DNA of 64,000 nucleotides from contig NZ_VLKI01000016.1 in the NCBI RefSeq assembly GCF_007830235.1, positions 53,953 to 117,952 of the forward strand, given 5' to 3'. Source of the stretch: Cytobacillus oceanisediminis. GTDB taxonomy: Bacteria; Bacillota; Bacilli; Bacillales; Cytobacillaceae. Within the stretch, counting starts at the first letter, position 1, and each line of letters starts with the position of its first letter. The notes under the pieces were generated by a model. The model saw only the letters and a program-made list of their open reading frames with translations, did no database searches and was not told where the DNA came from. Positions 25,459-35,394 of this stretch are shown here, one piece after another. A program made the translations under genes and the position numbers.

Positions 25459-25594
25459 TTATTAAGTTATTGATCCTAAACAAAGTTGATTTCGTCCTTC
25501 GTCCCGATTTCAGGGAGCTTATTCAAGCTGTGGTTCAATCGGTACGCTGAAGTATTTCATGAAGCTTACTCAGACGTGCTCTACCGACTGAGCC
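25459..25594 (-). repeat. tRNA-Phe 5'-half duplicate with spacer, second unit
   Basis: The 5' half at 25594-25578 has lost 8 bases (TAGCTCAG, between two GCTCAG copies) from the tRNA-Phe half. The following spacer is nearly identical to that of the first unit (differences mainly around 25336-25346 versus 25480-25488). The two units form a tandem duplication of about 140 bp. Confidence 0.85.
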
Positions 25595-25636
25595 GAATTA
25601 AGTTAATGTTGCCTAACTAAAATTATGTAAAGTAAA

Positions 25637-25713
25637 TGGCGGTCCGGACGGGACTCGAACCCGCGACCTCCTGCGTGACAGGCAGGCATTCTAACCAACT
25701 GAACTACCGGACC
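25637..25713 (-). tRNA. tRNA-Asp (GTC)
   Basis: 77 bases including encoded CCA. Acceptor GGTCCGG pairs with CCGGACC, anticodon loop CTGTCACG (GTC), T arm GGTTCGAGTCC. Confidence 0.97.
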
Positions 25714-25717
25714 AATA

Positions 25718-25769
25718 TAATAACCGCCAGCAAGTTAGCTGGGCTTGCCAGCTTTTTGCTGACGGTTAT
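25718..25769. other. Long imperfect hairpin between tRNA-Asp and tRNA-Glu
   Basis: ATAACCGcCAGCAA pairs with TTGCTGaCGGTTAT, and inside it AGCTGG pairs with CCAGCT. The structure fills the spacer and could guide processing of the tRNA precursor. Confidence 0.6.
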
Positions 25770-25775
25770 TTGCCA

Positions 25776-25847
25776 TGACCCCTACGGGATTCGAACCCGT
25801 GTTACCGCCGTGAAAGGGCGGTGTCTTAACCGCTTGACCAAGGGGCC
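25776..25847 (-). tRNA. tRNA-Glu (TTC)
   Basis: 72 bases, acceptor GGCCCCT pairing with AGGGGTC (one G-U), anticodon loop CCTTTCACG (TTC), T arm GGTTCGAATCC. CCA is not encoded (TGG follows the discriminator A). Confidence 0.96.
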
Positions 25848-25861
25848 ATATAAAAGAAAAA

Positions 25862-25937
25862 TGGTGAGCCATGAAGGACTCGAACCTTCGACCCTCTGAT
25901 TAAAAGTCAGATGCTCTACCGACTGAGCTAATGGCTC
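25862..25937 (-). tRNA. tRNA-Lys (TTT)
   Basis: 76 bases with encoded CCA. Acceptor GAGCCAT pairs with ATGGCTC, anticodon loop ACTTTTAATC (TTT), T arm GGTTCGAGTCC. First tRNA of the operon. Confidence 0.97.
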
Positions 25938-26065
25938 ATACTAAAGATGTTTCCTAAAGCTTGATACTGCTATCTCAGATGTTCCAAAGCCCTGCGTTCT
26001 TTGTCGCAGATTTTAAAAGTTTGCTATTCGAGGATGAATCGCTTCGATGCTGCAAATTTTAAAAT

Positions 26066-26090
26066 CCTCTACCGACTGGGCTAATGGCTC
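26066..26090 (-). repeat. tRNA-Lys 5'-half duplicate
   Basis: On the minus strand the 25 bases repeat the tRNA-Lys 5' half with two changes (GCTCAG to GCCCAG, and last C to G). About 128 bases of unrelated, hairpin-rich sequence follow before the real tRNA-Lys. It lies between the tRNA operon promoter and the first tRNA. Confidence 0.85.
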
Positions 26091-26121
26091 GTACTAGATC
26101 GTCTCTGTGACGACGCTTTTT

Positions 26122-26151
26122 ATAATATCATAGAGATTTATAAAAGCGCAA
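26122..26151 (-). promoter_or_regulatory. Candidate promoter of the tRNA operon
   Basis: Minus-strand TTGCGC (26146-26151), 18-base spacer, TATTAT (26122-26127), about 30 bases upstream of the tRNA-Lys half. Confidence 0.6.
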
Positions 26152-26183
26152 TAACTTTTTTATAAAAATTTCTTTTAAAATTA

Positions 26184-26366
26184 GGCTCTGTTAAACTTGC
26201 CTGTTGATTTCCGCTCCAGGAGCTCAGCGAACCGCGGGCGGTCCGGGAGCCTCCTCGGCGCATTCGCGCCTGTGGGGTCTCCCTTTGACACGCTCCTCCC
26301 GCTGGAGTCTCGCCCCTTCCGCTGCAATCAAAAGGGTGCCAAAATCAACAATGAGCTTTCACAGCC
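26184..26366. repeat. Dispersed intergenic repeat, copy 2 of 5
   Basis: Starts GGCTCTGTTAAACTTGCC then TGTTGATTTCCGCTCC, and ends AAAATCAACAATGAGC. It shares GGCGGTCCGGGAGCCTCC and GGCGCATTCGCGCC with copy 1 but lacks the GCACGAAGGAAATGC segment of about 60 bases. The rest of 26091-26569 is AT-rich with nothing recognisable beyond the promoter. Confidence 0.85.
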
Positions 26367-26569
26367 TTAAATTAAAAACTAAAGAAAGTACTATTTTATA
26401 AAAAGAAAATTCATCAATACCAAAAAATTAATACTCTGTTTCTGCGGTTATTAACAAGCAAACAGGCTTTATTCCCCGGTTATTACGTTCTATTCCCCAA
26501 AATCAGATTTCTACTCCATAAGTTCACAATTTAATTGTCCTAGGTTCATTCTTTTGAAGAAGGTCAAAC

Positions 26570-26598
26570 AAAAAAGCCCTAACTCACATTAGGGCTTT
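26570..26598 (-). terminator. Terminator of purA
   Basis: AAAAAGCCCTAA and TTAGGGCTTT form a stem with a 6-base loop, 12 bases after the purA stop. Confidence 0.85.
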
Positions 26599-26609
26599 CC
26601 AATCAAATC

Positions 26610-27944
<1,335 letters not shown>

Positions 27945-27985
27945 TTAAAATAGTTTTTAACAAAATTACTTTTTTCAACCACTTT

Positions 27986-28014
27986 AGTTTAACAAGGCAA
28001 CGTATTATAGTCAA
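27986..28014 (-). promoter_or_regulatory. purA promoter
   Basis: Minus-strand TTGACT (28009-28014), 17-base spacer, TAAACT (27986-27991). The transcript would have a leader of about 75 bases. Confidence 0.7.
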
Positions 28015-28017
28015 TAA

Positions 28018-28060
28018 AACACGAACATTTTTAATAAAAATATAAAAATATGTTCGTGAA
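28018..28060. promoter_or_regulatory. Pair of inverted PurR boxes upstream of purA
   Basis: ACGAACATTTT (from 28021) and its mirror AAATATGTTCGT (to 28057) are inverted with about 16 bases between the core motifs, ending at the -35 element. This is the known layout of PurR operators (CGAAC cores). Confidence 0.85.
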
Positions 28061-28081
28061 ACCATGAAAATATGAAAATAT

Positions 28082-28112
28082 AAAAAGGGCAAGCAGTTTC
28101 TGCAAGCCCTTT
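28082..28112 (-). terminator. Terminator of dnaC
   Basis: AAAAGGGCaaGCAG pairs with CTGCaaGCCCTTTT around TTT, just after the dnaC stop. Confidence 0.8.
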
Positions 28113-28119
28113 TCCTTAT

Positions 28120-29484
28120 TTATGCACCAGGCGGAGCGAATGAATCATCAAAACGTTTCTCCAAGTTTACGAATTTATTATACTCTTTCACAAACGCCAG
28201 CTGGACCGTGCCAACAGGGCCGTTACGCTGTTTAGCGATAATAATTTCGATAATATTTTTGTCCTCTGATTCTTTATCATAGTAGTCATCACGATATAGG
28301 AATGCCACAATATCGGCATCCTGCTCAATACTTCCGGATTCACGGATATCAGACATCATTGGCCGTTTATCCTGGCGCTGTTCCACTCCACGTGAAAGCT
28401 GGGAAAGAGCAATAACCGGAACCTGGAGCTCACGTGCCAATTGCTTTAAGGAACGGGAGATTTCTGATACTTCCTGCTGGCGGTTTTCTCCGGAACGCCC
28501 GCTTCCCAGGATTAATTGCAAGTAGTCAATAAGAATCATACCAAGCCCATGCTCCTGCTTTAAACGGCGGCATTTTGAACGGATATCTGTGATTCGCACC
28601 CCAGGAGTATCATCAATAAAAATCCCTGCGTTGGATAGGCTGCCCATTGCCATCGTAAGTTTTCCCCAATCCTCATCTGTCAGGGAGCCTGTACGCAGCC
28701 TTTGCGCATCAATATTTCCTTCCGCACAAAGGATACGCATAACCAGCTGTTCTGCCCCCATCTCCAAACTAAAAATAGCTACGTTTTCTCCAGTTTTTGT
28801 AGCAACGTTTTGGGCAATATTCAAAGCAAAGGCGGTTTTACCCACGGACGGACGGGCACCGACGATAATAAGATCGTTTCGCTGAAAACCTGCTGTCATT
28901 CTATCCAGCTCGGTAAATCCTGTTGCAATCCCTGTAATATCGCCTTTGCGGTTATGCATTTCCTCAATATTATCGTAGGTCCGGACAAGAACATCTTTAA
29001 TATTATGAAAGGCACCTGCATTTTTCCGCTGCGCTACCTCCATAATATTTTTCTCGGCTTCTCCTAAGAGAACTTCAACTTCATCTTCACGGGTATAGCC
29101 ATCCTGGGCGATCCCGGTAGCTGTCCGGATCAAACGGCGAAGCAATGCTTTTTCTTCGACGATTTTGGCATAGTACTCAATATTTGCTGCCGTTGGAACA
29201 GATCCAGCCAGTTCACTTAAATAGCTGACTCCACCAGTATCCTCCAGAAGCTTTGCTGCACTAAGTTCTTCTGTTACAGTCACTAAATCGACCGCTTTTC
29301 CCTGGTCGCTCAGCTTGAGCATCACATTGTAAATCTTCTGGTGAGCCGCCCGATAGAAGTCCTCAGGTATCAATATCTCTGATGCTAACGTAAGAGAGGA
29401 GGGTTCAAGAAAGATTGCCCCAAGCACTGCCTGTTCCGCTTCTATATTTTGAGGCGGGAGCCGATCTGCAAATAAATCACTCAT
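28120..29484 (-). CDS. dnaC: Replicative DNA helicase (DnaB-type, called DnaC in B. subtilis)
   Basis: 454 residues, ATG 29484 with AAGGAGGC upstream. N-terminal domain starts RLPPQNIEAEQAVLGAIFLEP. The RecA-like motor has Walker A GARPSVGKTAFALNIA (near residue 210), Walker B MILIDYLQLI, QEVSEISRSLKQLARE and IALSQLSRGVEQR, ending SDIRESGSIEQDADIV with the arginine finger region. It is the hexameric 5'-3' helicase loaded at oriC by DnaB/DnaD/DnaI in Bacilli. A dispersed repeat lies between it and rplI. Confidence 0.98.
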   Translation of the reverse strand: MSDLFADRLPPQNIEAEQAVLGAIFLEPSSLTLASEILIPEDFYRAAHQKIYNVMLKLSDQGKAVDLVTVTEELSAAKLLEDTGGVSYLSELAGSVPTAANIEYYAKIVEEKALLRRLIRTATGIAQDGYTREDEVEVLLGEAEKNIMEVAQRKNAGAFHNIKDVLVRTYDNIEEMHNRKGDITGIATGFTELDRMTAGFQRNDLIIVGARPSVGKTAFALNIAQNVATKTGENVAIFSLEMGAEQLVMRILCAEGNIDAQRLRTGSLTDEDWGKLTMAMGSLSNAGIFIDDTPGVRITDIRSKCRRLKQEHGLGMILIDYLQLILGSGRSGENRQQEVSEISRSLKQLARELQVPVIALSQLSRGVEQRQDKRPMMSDIRESGSIEQDADIVAFLYRDDYYDKESEDKNIIEIIIAKQRNGPVGTVQLAFVKEYNKFVNLEKRFDDSFAPPGA

Positions 29485-29554
29485 CTAGTCAAGCCTCCTT
29501 TAATTAAAAGCATAAGCAAAAACTATTCACATCTAAATTGATGCTATATTTAAA

Positions 29555-29800
29555 TAGGCACTGTTACACTTGCCAGTTGATTTCCGCTCCATGCACTTAG
29601 CGAACCGCGGGCAGTCCGGGAGCCTCCTTGGCACATCCCCGCCTGCGGGGTCTCCCTTTGACACTCTCCTCCCGCAGGACTTTGAATAAGCCTCCCCGAA
29701 TTTACATCGCACGAAGGAAATGCAAATGCATTTTCGCGGGATTAGTGCCTTCCATTCCAACCAACAGGGTGCTAAATCAACAATAAGCTTTAACAAAGCC
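29555..29800. repeat. Dispersed intergenic repeat, copy 3 of 5
   Basis: Same orientation as copies 1 and 2: starts GGCACTGTTACACTTGCC then TTGATTTCCGCTCC, ends AAATCAACAATAAGC. It keeps the internal GCACGAAGGAAATGC segment. It fills most of the gap between rplI and dnaC (29485-29957). The rest is AT-rich plus the rplI terminator. Confidence 0.85.
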
Positions 29801-29840
29801 CCATTTATTTAAAATAAAAATAAAATAATTAATTCCTTTA

Positions 29841-29874
29841 AAAAATGTGACCAGCAGAAACTGATCACATTTTT
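29841..29874 (-). terminator. Terminator of the rplI operon
   Basis: AAAAATGTGAcCAG pairs with CTGaTCACATTTTT around a 6-base loop, about 85 bases past the rplI stop. Confidence 0.75.
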
Positions 29875-29957
29875 AATCAACCCTTTTATTTTAACATGTT
29901 TATTCGCAAAATCTACTTCCAAAATTAGTGTATGTTCAAAAGGGCTGCCTGCTATTA

Positions 29958-30407
29958 TTAATTTGACTCTTTTACATGGACATTTAATGTTGCCATTACT
30001 TCAGTATGAAGTTTAACTGGAACCTTTGTATAACCTAAAGAACGGATAGCGTCATCCATTTCAATTTTTCGCTTGTCAATTTTGATTTTATGCGTTTTTT
30101 GAAGTTCTTCAGCAATTTGCTTGCTTGTGATGGAGCCGAATAGGCGTCCGCCTTCACCAGCTTTAGTAGAAAATTCAACTGTAAGCTTCTCCAGTGTTTC
30201 TTTTAATTTTTTCGCATCAGCAAGCTCTTCTGCAGCAAGCTTTTCTTCTTTTTTCTTTTGGGCATTCAGACTACTTACATTCGCCTGGCTGGCTTCAACA
30301 GCCAGCCCTTGTTTAATCAAAAAGTTATGTGCATAGCCGTCTGCTACATTTTTAACTTCACCTTTTTTGCCTTTGCCTTTAACGTCTTTTAAAAAAATAA
30401 CCTTCAT
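29958..30407 (-). CDS. rplI: 50S ribosomal protein L9
   Basis: 149 residues. [20 protein letters not shown] is the conserved N-terminal rRNA-binding domain, followed by [15 protein letters not shown], a long central helix rich in Lys and Glu, and the C-terminal domain with [16 protein letters not shown]. Its ATG overlaps the gdpP stop (ATGA), so the two are translationally coupled, as in other Bacilli. Confidence 0.98.
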   Translation of the reverse strand: MKVIFLKDVKGKGKKGEVKNVADGYAHNFLIKQGLAVEASQANVSSLNAQKKKEEKLAAEELADAKKLKETLEKLTVEFSTKAGEGGRLFGSITSKQIAEELQKTHKIKIDKRKIEMDDAIRSLGYTKVPVKLHTEVMATLNVHVKESN

Positions 30408-32377
30408 TCCTTTTTTCTCCCTTCGAAATATTCATCTATAGCCATTTTTAAACGGATTTCGACATCATCAAGCGTCGCATCATGAAGCTGGGTGGCAGCG
30501 TTTGTTAAGTGCCCTCCGCCTTCCAGGTTTTCCATGATAACCTGAACATTGATATCCCCAAGGGAACGCGCGCTCACACCAATCATGTTTTCAGAGCGGT
30601 TTGAAATGACAAAGGAAGCTATTACGCCATCCATTGTCAGAAGTGTATCAGCCGTCTGTGCAATCAGCACTTGATCAAAAACCTGGTCAGGCTGCCCTTT
30701 GGCAATGGCAACTCCATCCCGGTAAAACTGAACGGTTTCAATCAGTTTTGCACGCTTGATATATGTGTCTACATCCTCTTTTAAAAACTTTTGGACAAGT
30801 ACAGTATCCGCACCCTGCCCGCGCAGATAGGAGGCCGCATCAAACGTTCTGGATCCTGTTCTTAATGAAAAGCTCTTGGTATCGACAATAATGCCAGCCA
30901 ACAGCGCTGTCGCTTCCAGCATTTCAATTTTGCCGTTTTTCGGCTGGTATTCCAGAAGCTCTGTCACAAGCTCTGCCGTTGAAGAAGCATATGGCTCCAT
31001 ATAGACAAGAAGAGGATTATGAATAAATTCTTCTGCCCTGCGGTGATGGTCGATTACAACAACATGCTCAATTTTATGAAGCAATTTTTCTTCAATCACC
31101 ATGGAAGGCTTGTGGGTATCGACGACCACAAGCAAGGTGTCGTCTGTTGCCATTTCCAATGCCTGTTCAGGGGTAATGAATTTCGAAAAGAGCTCTTCAT
31201 TCTTTTCAATTTCCTTCATCATTCTTCTGACACCTGTATCCAGTTCATTGAAATTCACAACAACGTAACCTTCACGCTGGTTCATGCGTGCCACTTTTTG
31301 TATTCCAATGGCTGCTCCAATGGCATCCATATCAGGACTCTTATGGCCCATAATAATCACTTTGTCACTCTCGGAGATAAGCTCCTTTAAAGCATGCGAA
31401 ATAACTCGGGCACGGACTCTGGTCCGCTTCTCCACCGGATTGGTTTTTCCGCCAAAGAATTTAACCTTTCCATTCGTCTGCTTAATAGCTACCTGGTCAC
31501 CGCCTCGGCCCAAAGCCAGATCCAGGCTGGACTGGGCAAGAGAACCAAGTTCAGGAAGCGAGGAAACGCCAGTTCCGACACCAACACTTAAAGTAAGAGG
31601 AACATTTTGTTTGGATGTTGATTCCCTAACGTCATCAAGGATGGTGAATTTTCCTTTTTCAAGGAGCTGCAGTATGTGTTCATTAAAGACAGCAATGAAC
31701 CTTTCAGACGAAACCCTTTTTAAGAAAACACCATTATCCTGCGCCCACTTATTTAAAATCTGGGTAACAAGGCTGTTGAGGCTGCTTTTTGTCTGATCAT
31801 CCATACCTTGAGTTAACTCATCATAATTATCCAGGAATATAAAAGCAATGACTGTTCTTTCTTCCTGATACATTTTTTCAATTTCTGTCTGTTCCGTTAC
31901 ATCAAAGAAGTATAAAAGGCGTTCATCAGGTTTATGGATCACCCGGAACTTACGGTCGTGAAGTGTAATGATCTCTGTTTCTACCTCTTGTTTAATAAGT
32001 GGAACAAGCGAATCCGCGACGTCATAAAGCGATCTTCCAACTAGCGTATCTTCATCGAAGCATGATGCTAAAAAGGGATTTGTCCATTCAATATAATAAT
32101 CATCATTGATTAGCATAATCCCAATCGGCATTTCCATAAGAGCTTCTTCGCCGACTTTTTTTACCCGGTAGGATAGGGTAGAGATATATTCTTCCGTTTC
32201 CTTCCTTTGTTTTTGGTCCAGCTGAAAAAGGTAGTAGAAAGGAAGGATGGCCAGAAACAGCCCTATTAGTGCAAAAAGCCAATTGTAGTACGCCAATATT
32301 CCGAGAAGCACCACTGTTATGCCCATCAATCCAAATATCGGATAGCGTATGGACCGCTTTTCTAAATACGAAGGCAT
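30404..32377 (-). CDS. gdpP: Cyclic-di-AMP phosphodiesterase GdpP (YybT)
   Basis: 657 residues. Two N-terminal membrane helices (about 12-55), a PAS-like domain, a degenerate GGDEF domain ([14 protein letters not shown] and [13 protein letters not shown] instead of GGDEF), then DHH-DHHA1 domains with [37 protein letters not shown] and the C-terminal [11 protein letters not shown]. It hydrolyses c-di-AMP to pApA at the membrane and so affects potassium balance, wall stress and beta-lactam tolerance. Sits between yybS and rplI, overlapping rplI by 4 bases. Confidence 0.97.
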   Translation of the reverse strand: MPSYLEKRSIRYPIFGLMGITVVLLGILAYYNWLFALIGLFLAILPFYYLFQLDQKQRKETEEYISTLSYRVKKVGEEALMEMPIGIMLINDDYYIEWTNPFLASCFDEDTLVGRSLYDVADSLVPLIKQEVETEIITLHDRKFRVIHKPDERLLYFFDVTEQTEIEKMYQEERTVIAFIFLDNYDELTQGMDDQTKSSLNSLVTQILNKWAQDNGVFLKRVSSERFIAVFNEHILQLLEKGKFTILDDVRESTSKQNVPLTLSVGVGTGVSSLPELGSLAQSSLDLALGRGGDQVAIKQTNGKVKFFGGKTNPVEKRTRVRARVISHALKELISESDKVIIMGHKSPDMDAIGAAIGIQKVARMNQREGYVVVNFNELDTGVRRMMKEIEKNEELFSKFITPEQALEMATDDTLLVVVDTHKPSMVIEEKLLHKIEHVVVIDHHRRAEEFIHNPLLVYMEPYASSTAELVTELLEYQPKNGKIEMLEATALLAGIIVDTKSFSLRTGSRTFDAASYLRGQGADTVLVQKFLKEDVDTYIKRAKLIETVQFYRDGVAIAKGQPDQVFDQVLIAQTADTLLTMDGVIASFVISNRSENMIGVSARSLGDINVQVIMENLEGGGHLTNAATQLHDATLDDVEIRLKMAIDEYFEGRKKE

Positions 32378-32408
32378 GTTTTCAGCTCCTAAACAGTAGT
32401 GTTATTCA

Positions 32409-33347
32409 TCACTTTTTTTCTAATCTGTGCCTTAAATCGAATCCTAAGTCAATTATACCTAATATCCTCACAATATAAAGGACAAATGGAATAAGAAATG
32501 TAAATACCGTAGCTATAATTGGCACTGCTTTGGGAAACCCTTTTAAATGGCTGAAGAAGAAAATAAAGGAAAGTCCTTGAATAATCATAAACAGCTGTAA
32601 AATAAACGCGATATTTACAAGTGCCAGGAACCAGTAGCTTCCCTCAGCAGGATTAAAAATAAACGATGCTACAATCGTAATTAGATAGTACCACAAGATG
32701 CTTTTGGGCAGGCTCATTTCCCTAAAGGGCTTCCAGCCTTCAACATTAATTCCGAACCTTTTTGCAATAGGAAATGAAACCAATTGAATGAGGAAAACGG
32801 AAATGACAGCCGTCATCACAAATAAGCTGGGTGTTAAGGTTTCAATCATTTGCAAACCAGCAGTAAACTGATCCACGACTTTGTCATCGACATTCTGCCC
32901 CATGCCTTCCAGCATCCCTTTAGACATTGAGATGGACTCTTCCATTAGCCCAATGCCCTCTTCAATAAAATTGACATTAAATAAGGCCGCAGCCGCTGCA
33001 TACTGCAGCAATAAGCTAGCAAGAAATACAAGCGTTCCCGCAATAAATGAAGATGCCCTTCCTTTTTTCTCCCTGATAAAATCACCGATTACCGTTCCTG
33101 TCAAACCAAATGTCAATGCAAGTGGAATAGCCATAATGGAACCAATAATCAAGGAAAGCAACACGCCTCCAGTTAGAAAAACAACTGCGCTCATCCGATT
33201 GTTTTTAGCTGCAAACATAATAAATGGAAGCGCCAAAAAGAAAATAGATACTGTACCGAGAATCGGCACATACAAGGAAATTAGAAGAAGGACAGCAAAT
33301 ACAGCTAAAAATACAGCGCCTTCCGTTAATTTATGTACATTATTCAT
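32409..33347 (-). CDS. yybS: YybS-like DUF2232 membrane protein
   Basis: 312 residues, ATG 33347 behind AAGGGGTG. About eight hydrophobic segments (for instance AVFLAVFAVLLLISLYVPIL, MSAVVFLTGGVLLSLIIGSI). DUF2232 proteins are found upstream of gdpP in Bacillus. The fold suggests an ECF-type S component, but the role is not established. 31 bases separate it from gdpP, so both probably share a transcript. Confidence 0.85.
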   Translation of the reverse strand: MNNVHKLTEGAVFLAVFAVLLLISLYVPILGTVSIFFLALPFIMFAAKNNRMSAVVFLTGGVLLSLIIGSIMAIPLALTFGLTGTVIGDFIREKKGRASSFIAGTLVFLASLLLQYAAAAALFNVNFIEEGIGLMEESISMSKGMLEGMGQNVDDKVVDQFTAGLQMIETLTPSLFVMTAVISVFLIQLVSFPIAKRFGINVEGWKPFREMSLPKSILWYYLITIVASFIFNPAEGSYWFLALVNIAFILQLFMIIQGLSFIFFFSHLKGFPKAVPIIATVFTFLIPFVLYIVRILGIIDLGFDLRHRLEKK

Positions 33348-33603
33348 TCTTACACCCCTTAAACTGCGTGTCCAAAAAGGAGGAAAAGGGCCTGTTTATT
33401 TTTCCCGGCTTTTTGAAGCAACTCCATAAATGACAACTCATAAAATCTATTGTAGCTAGTATTAAAGACAGGTTCAACCTTGTTGTTTGAAGAGCCGGAT
33501 TATAGGCATGCCCTGCCATATTTTAATCAAAAAGATAGGGGAATTAAATATTCAGAAGAAAGATGGCAATCTGATTCTGGATATGATACCTTTTAAAACT
33601 AAT

Positions 33604-33634
33604 AAAAAAGACACCGGAAAACCGGCGTCTTTTC
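33604..33634 (-). terminator. Terminator of the rpsF-ssb-rpsR operon
   Basis: AAAAAGACaCCGG pairs with CCGGcGTCTTTT around AAAA, 9 bases after the rpsR stop. Confidence 0.85.
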
Positions 33635-33642
33635 AGTGATTG

Positions 33643-33888
<246 letters not shown>

Positions 33889-33943
33889 TTACCTCCTTTA
33901 GCTTTTTACTTTTTATTTATATCCGTTCGATAATCGGGCACTA

Positions 33944-34453
33944 TTAGAATGGAAGGTCGTCATCGGAAATGTCGATTTGGCCGTCATTTGCGAATGGATC
34001 CTGGTCCACACGAGTATAGCCGCCCTGATTACGATTATCTTGGCGTTGATTCTGATTGTTGTTATTTCCAAACGGGGAATCCTGATCTCTCGGTCCGCCG
34101 TAATTCGTATTGTCGCCTCTGCCGCCAGAACTATTCTTCGGCTCAAGGAACTGCACACTCTCAGCTTGGACTTCTGTCACATATACGCGCTTTCCGTCCT
34201 GGCCCTCATAGCTACGTGTCTGGATGCGACCGTCAACGCCTGCGAGACTTCCTTTTTTCAGGAAATTCGCTACGTTTTCAGCAGGCTTTCTCCATATCAC
34301 ACAGTTGATGAAGTCTGCTTCCCGTTCACCTTGCTGATTCGTAAAAGTACGATTCACTGCAAGAGTGAATGAAGCTACTGGTACTCCATTCGGGGTATAC
34401 CGTAAATCAGGATCCTTTGTCAAACGTCCGACAAGAACAACACGGTTCATCAT
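33944..34453 (-). CDS. ssb: Single-stranded DNA-binding protein SSB
   Basis: 169 residues from ATG 34453 ([20 protein letters not shown]), with AGAGGAG upstream. The OB fold covers about residues 1-106 ([32 protein letters not shown]). A Gly/Asn/Gln-rich linker leads to the acidic tip DISDDDLPF, which recruits PriA, RecG, RecQ and other partners. It coats single-stranded DNA in replication and repair. Between rpsF and rpsR, as usual in Bacilli. Confidence 0.98.
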   Translation of the reverse strand: MMNRVVLVGRLTKDPDLRYTPNGVPVASFTLAVNRTFTNQQGEREADFINCVIWRKPAENVANFLKKGSLAGVDGRIQTRSYEGQDGKRVYVTEVQAESVQFLEPKNSSGGRGDNTNYGGPRDQDSPFGNNNNQNQRQDNRNQGGYTRVDQDPFANDGQIDISDDDLPF

Positions 34454-34490
34454 CAGAATCAACTCCTCTCGGTAAAAATTGCTTTATCTA

Positions 34491-34778
34491 TTATTTTTCG
34501 TTTTTAACTACGATATAACGGATGATGTCTTCGCTGATTTTAGCTAAACGAGTGAACTCGTCAACTGCTTTTGCTTCAGCATTAACGTTCATTAGTTGGT
34601 AGTAGCCATCACGGAAATCATTGATTTCGTATGCAAGGCGACGCTTACCCCAATCTTTTGATTCAGATACTTCCGCACCATTATCAGTTAAGATAGTGTT
34701 AAAACGCTCAACAAGAGCCTTCTTAGCCTCATCTTCAATGTTTGGGCGGATGATGTACATAACTTCGTACTTTCTCAT
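34491..34778 (-). CDS. rpsF: 30S ribosomal protein S6
   Basis: 95 residues from ATG 34778 ([20 protein letters not shown]), preceded by AAGGAGGTG. The upstream in-frame extension lies in the leader and is not coding. [19 protein letters not shown] is conserved. S6 pairs with S18 on the 30S platform. The leader has a hairpin that may bind the S6:S18 dimer and give feedback control. Confidence 0.98.
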   Translation of the reverse strand: MRKYEVMYIIRPNIEDEAKKALVERFNTILTDNGAEVSESKDWGKRRLAYEINDFRDGYYQLMNVNAEAKAVDEFTRLAKISEDIIRYIVVKNEK

Positions 34779-34795
34779 CACTTTCACCTCCTTTT

Positions 34796-34820
34796 GGTCT
34801 AAACGGCCCTTCAAAAGGGC
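34796..34820 (-). promoter_or_regulatory. Possible S6:S18 autoregulatory hairpin in the rpsF leader
   Basis: On the minus strand GCCCTT and AAGGGC pair around TTG, followed by CG and TTTAGACC, giving GGGCCG next to the stem. An rpsF leader motif with an exposed CCG that mimics the S18 binding site is known in bacteria. The fit here is partial. Confidence 0.4.
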
Positions 34821-34853
34821 AAGGAGCAATATATTCATTACTCACAAGTTAAA

Positions 34854-34882
34854 ATTATAGCACATTAATTTTGTAAAAGCAA
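34854..34882 (-). promoter_or_regulatory. rpsF promoter
   Basis: Minus-strand TTGCTT (34877-34882), 17-base spacer, perfect TATAAT (34854-34859). Confidence 0.75.
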
Positions 34883-35201
34883 TAACTGCTAGAGTTAATC
34901 ATAGAATAGGTTTTTCTCTCCACTCGGGAATGAAATGTCCTTTAATCTCTCTGCGAATTAGGATGTTTTTTCTGCATTTAGACTATTTGAAAGGGATACC
35001 GGATAAGGACACCTTAATTTCATTTGAACTAGATATTGTTTTCCTTTTTAGTGACTTTTATACGGGCTTTTGTCCTTCAAGAGCTTGTTGACTGACTTTT
35101 TGTTGATTATTTACGTTTTTTTGTCCTTCATAAGCTTTATGATTGACTTTTCGACAGCTGGTTTGCTGTTTTGGTGGTTCATTTTTTGCTCTCAGGGGAT
35201 A
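34883..35201. repeat. Intergenic stretch with two degenerate 51-bp units
   Basis: TTTTGTCCTTCA occurs at about 35068 and again 51 bases on at about 35119, each followed by AGCTT, TGA and TGACTTTT. The period and the CCTTCAT/GACTTTT words match the array at 14779-15035. Nothing else is recognisable in the stretch. Confidence 0.6.
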
Positions 35202-35312
35202 TAACGGTCACTTTCGCATGTTTATCGGTCAGATTTCATTTTTATCGGTCACTTTTAAAAAATATCGGTCAAATTCTACATTTTATCGGTCACTTTTTTA
35301 ATATATCGGTCA
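35202..35312. repeat. Six TATCGGTCA units at 20-21 bp spacing
   Basis: TAACGGTCA at 35202 and TATCGGTCA at 35223, 35243, 35263, 35284 and 35304. The units are separated by AT-rich filler of varying sequence. All read the same way. The spacing equals two turns of the DNA helix. Confidence 0.9.
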
Positions 35313-35349
35313 CTTGGCGCTCCATCAACTTTGCACTACCTGGATAGTA

Positions 35350-35384
35350 AAAAAAAAGAACCCCTAAAAAGGAGTTCTTGATCA
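35350..35384 (-). terminator. Terminator of ychF
   Basis: AAGAACcCCT pairs with AGGaGTTCTT around AAAA, and on the minus strand is followed by a run of nine T, about 11 bases after the ychF stop. Confidence 0.8.
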
Positions 35385-35394
35385 GTTCGATCTA

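Noticed and set aside
25636..25899. 87-codon plus-strand frame over the tRNA genes
   Set aside because: Translation of tRNA sequence, a well-known artefact.
28389..28404. CTCCACGTGAAAGC in dnaC as a third parS
   Set aside because: Only the CACGTGAAA core matches; several outer bases differ from the two clear sites.
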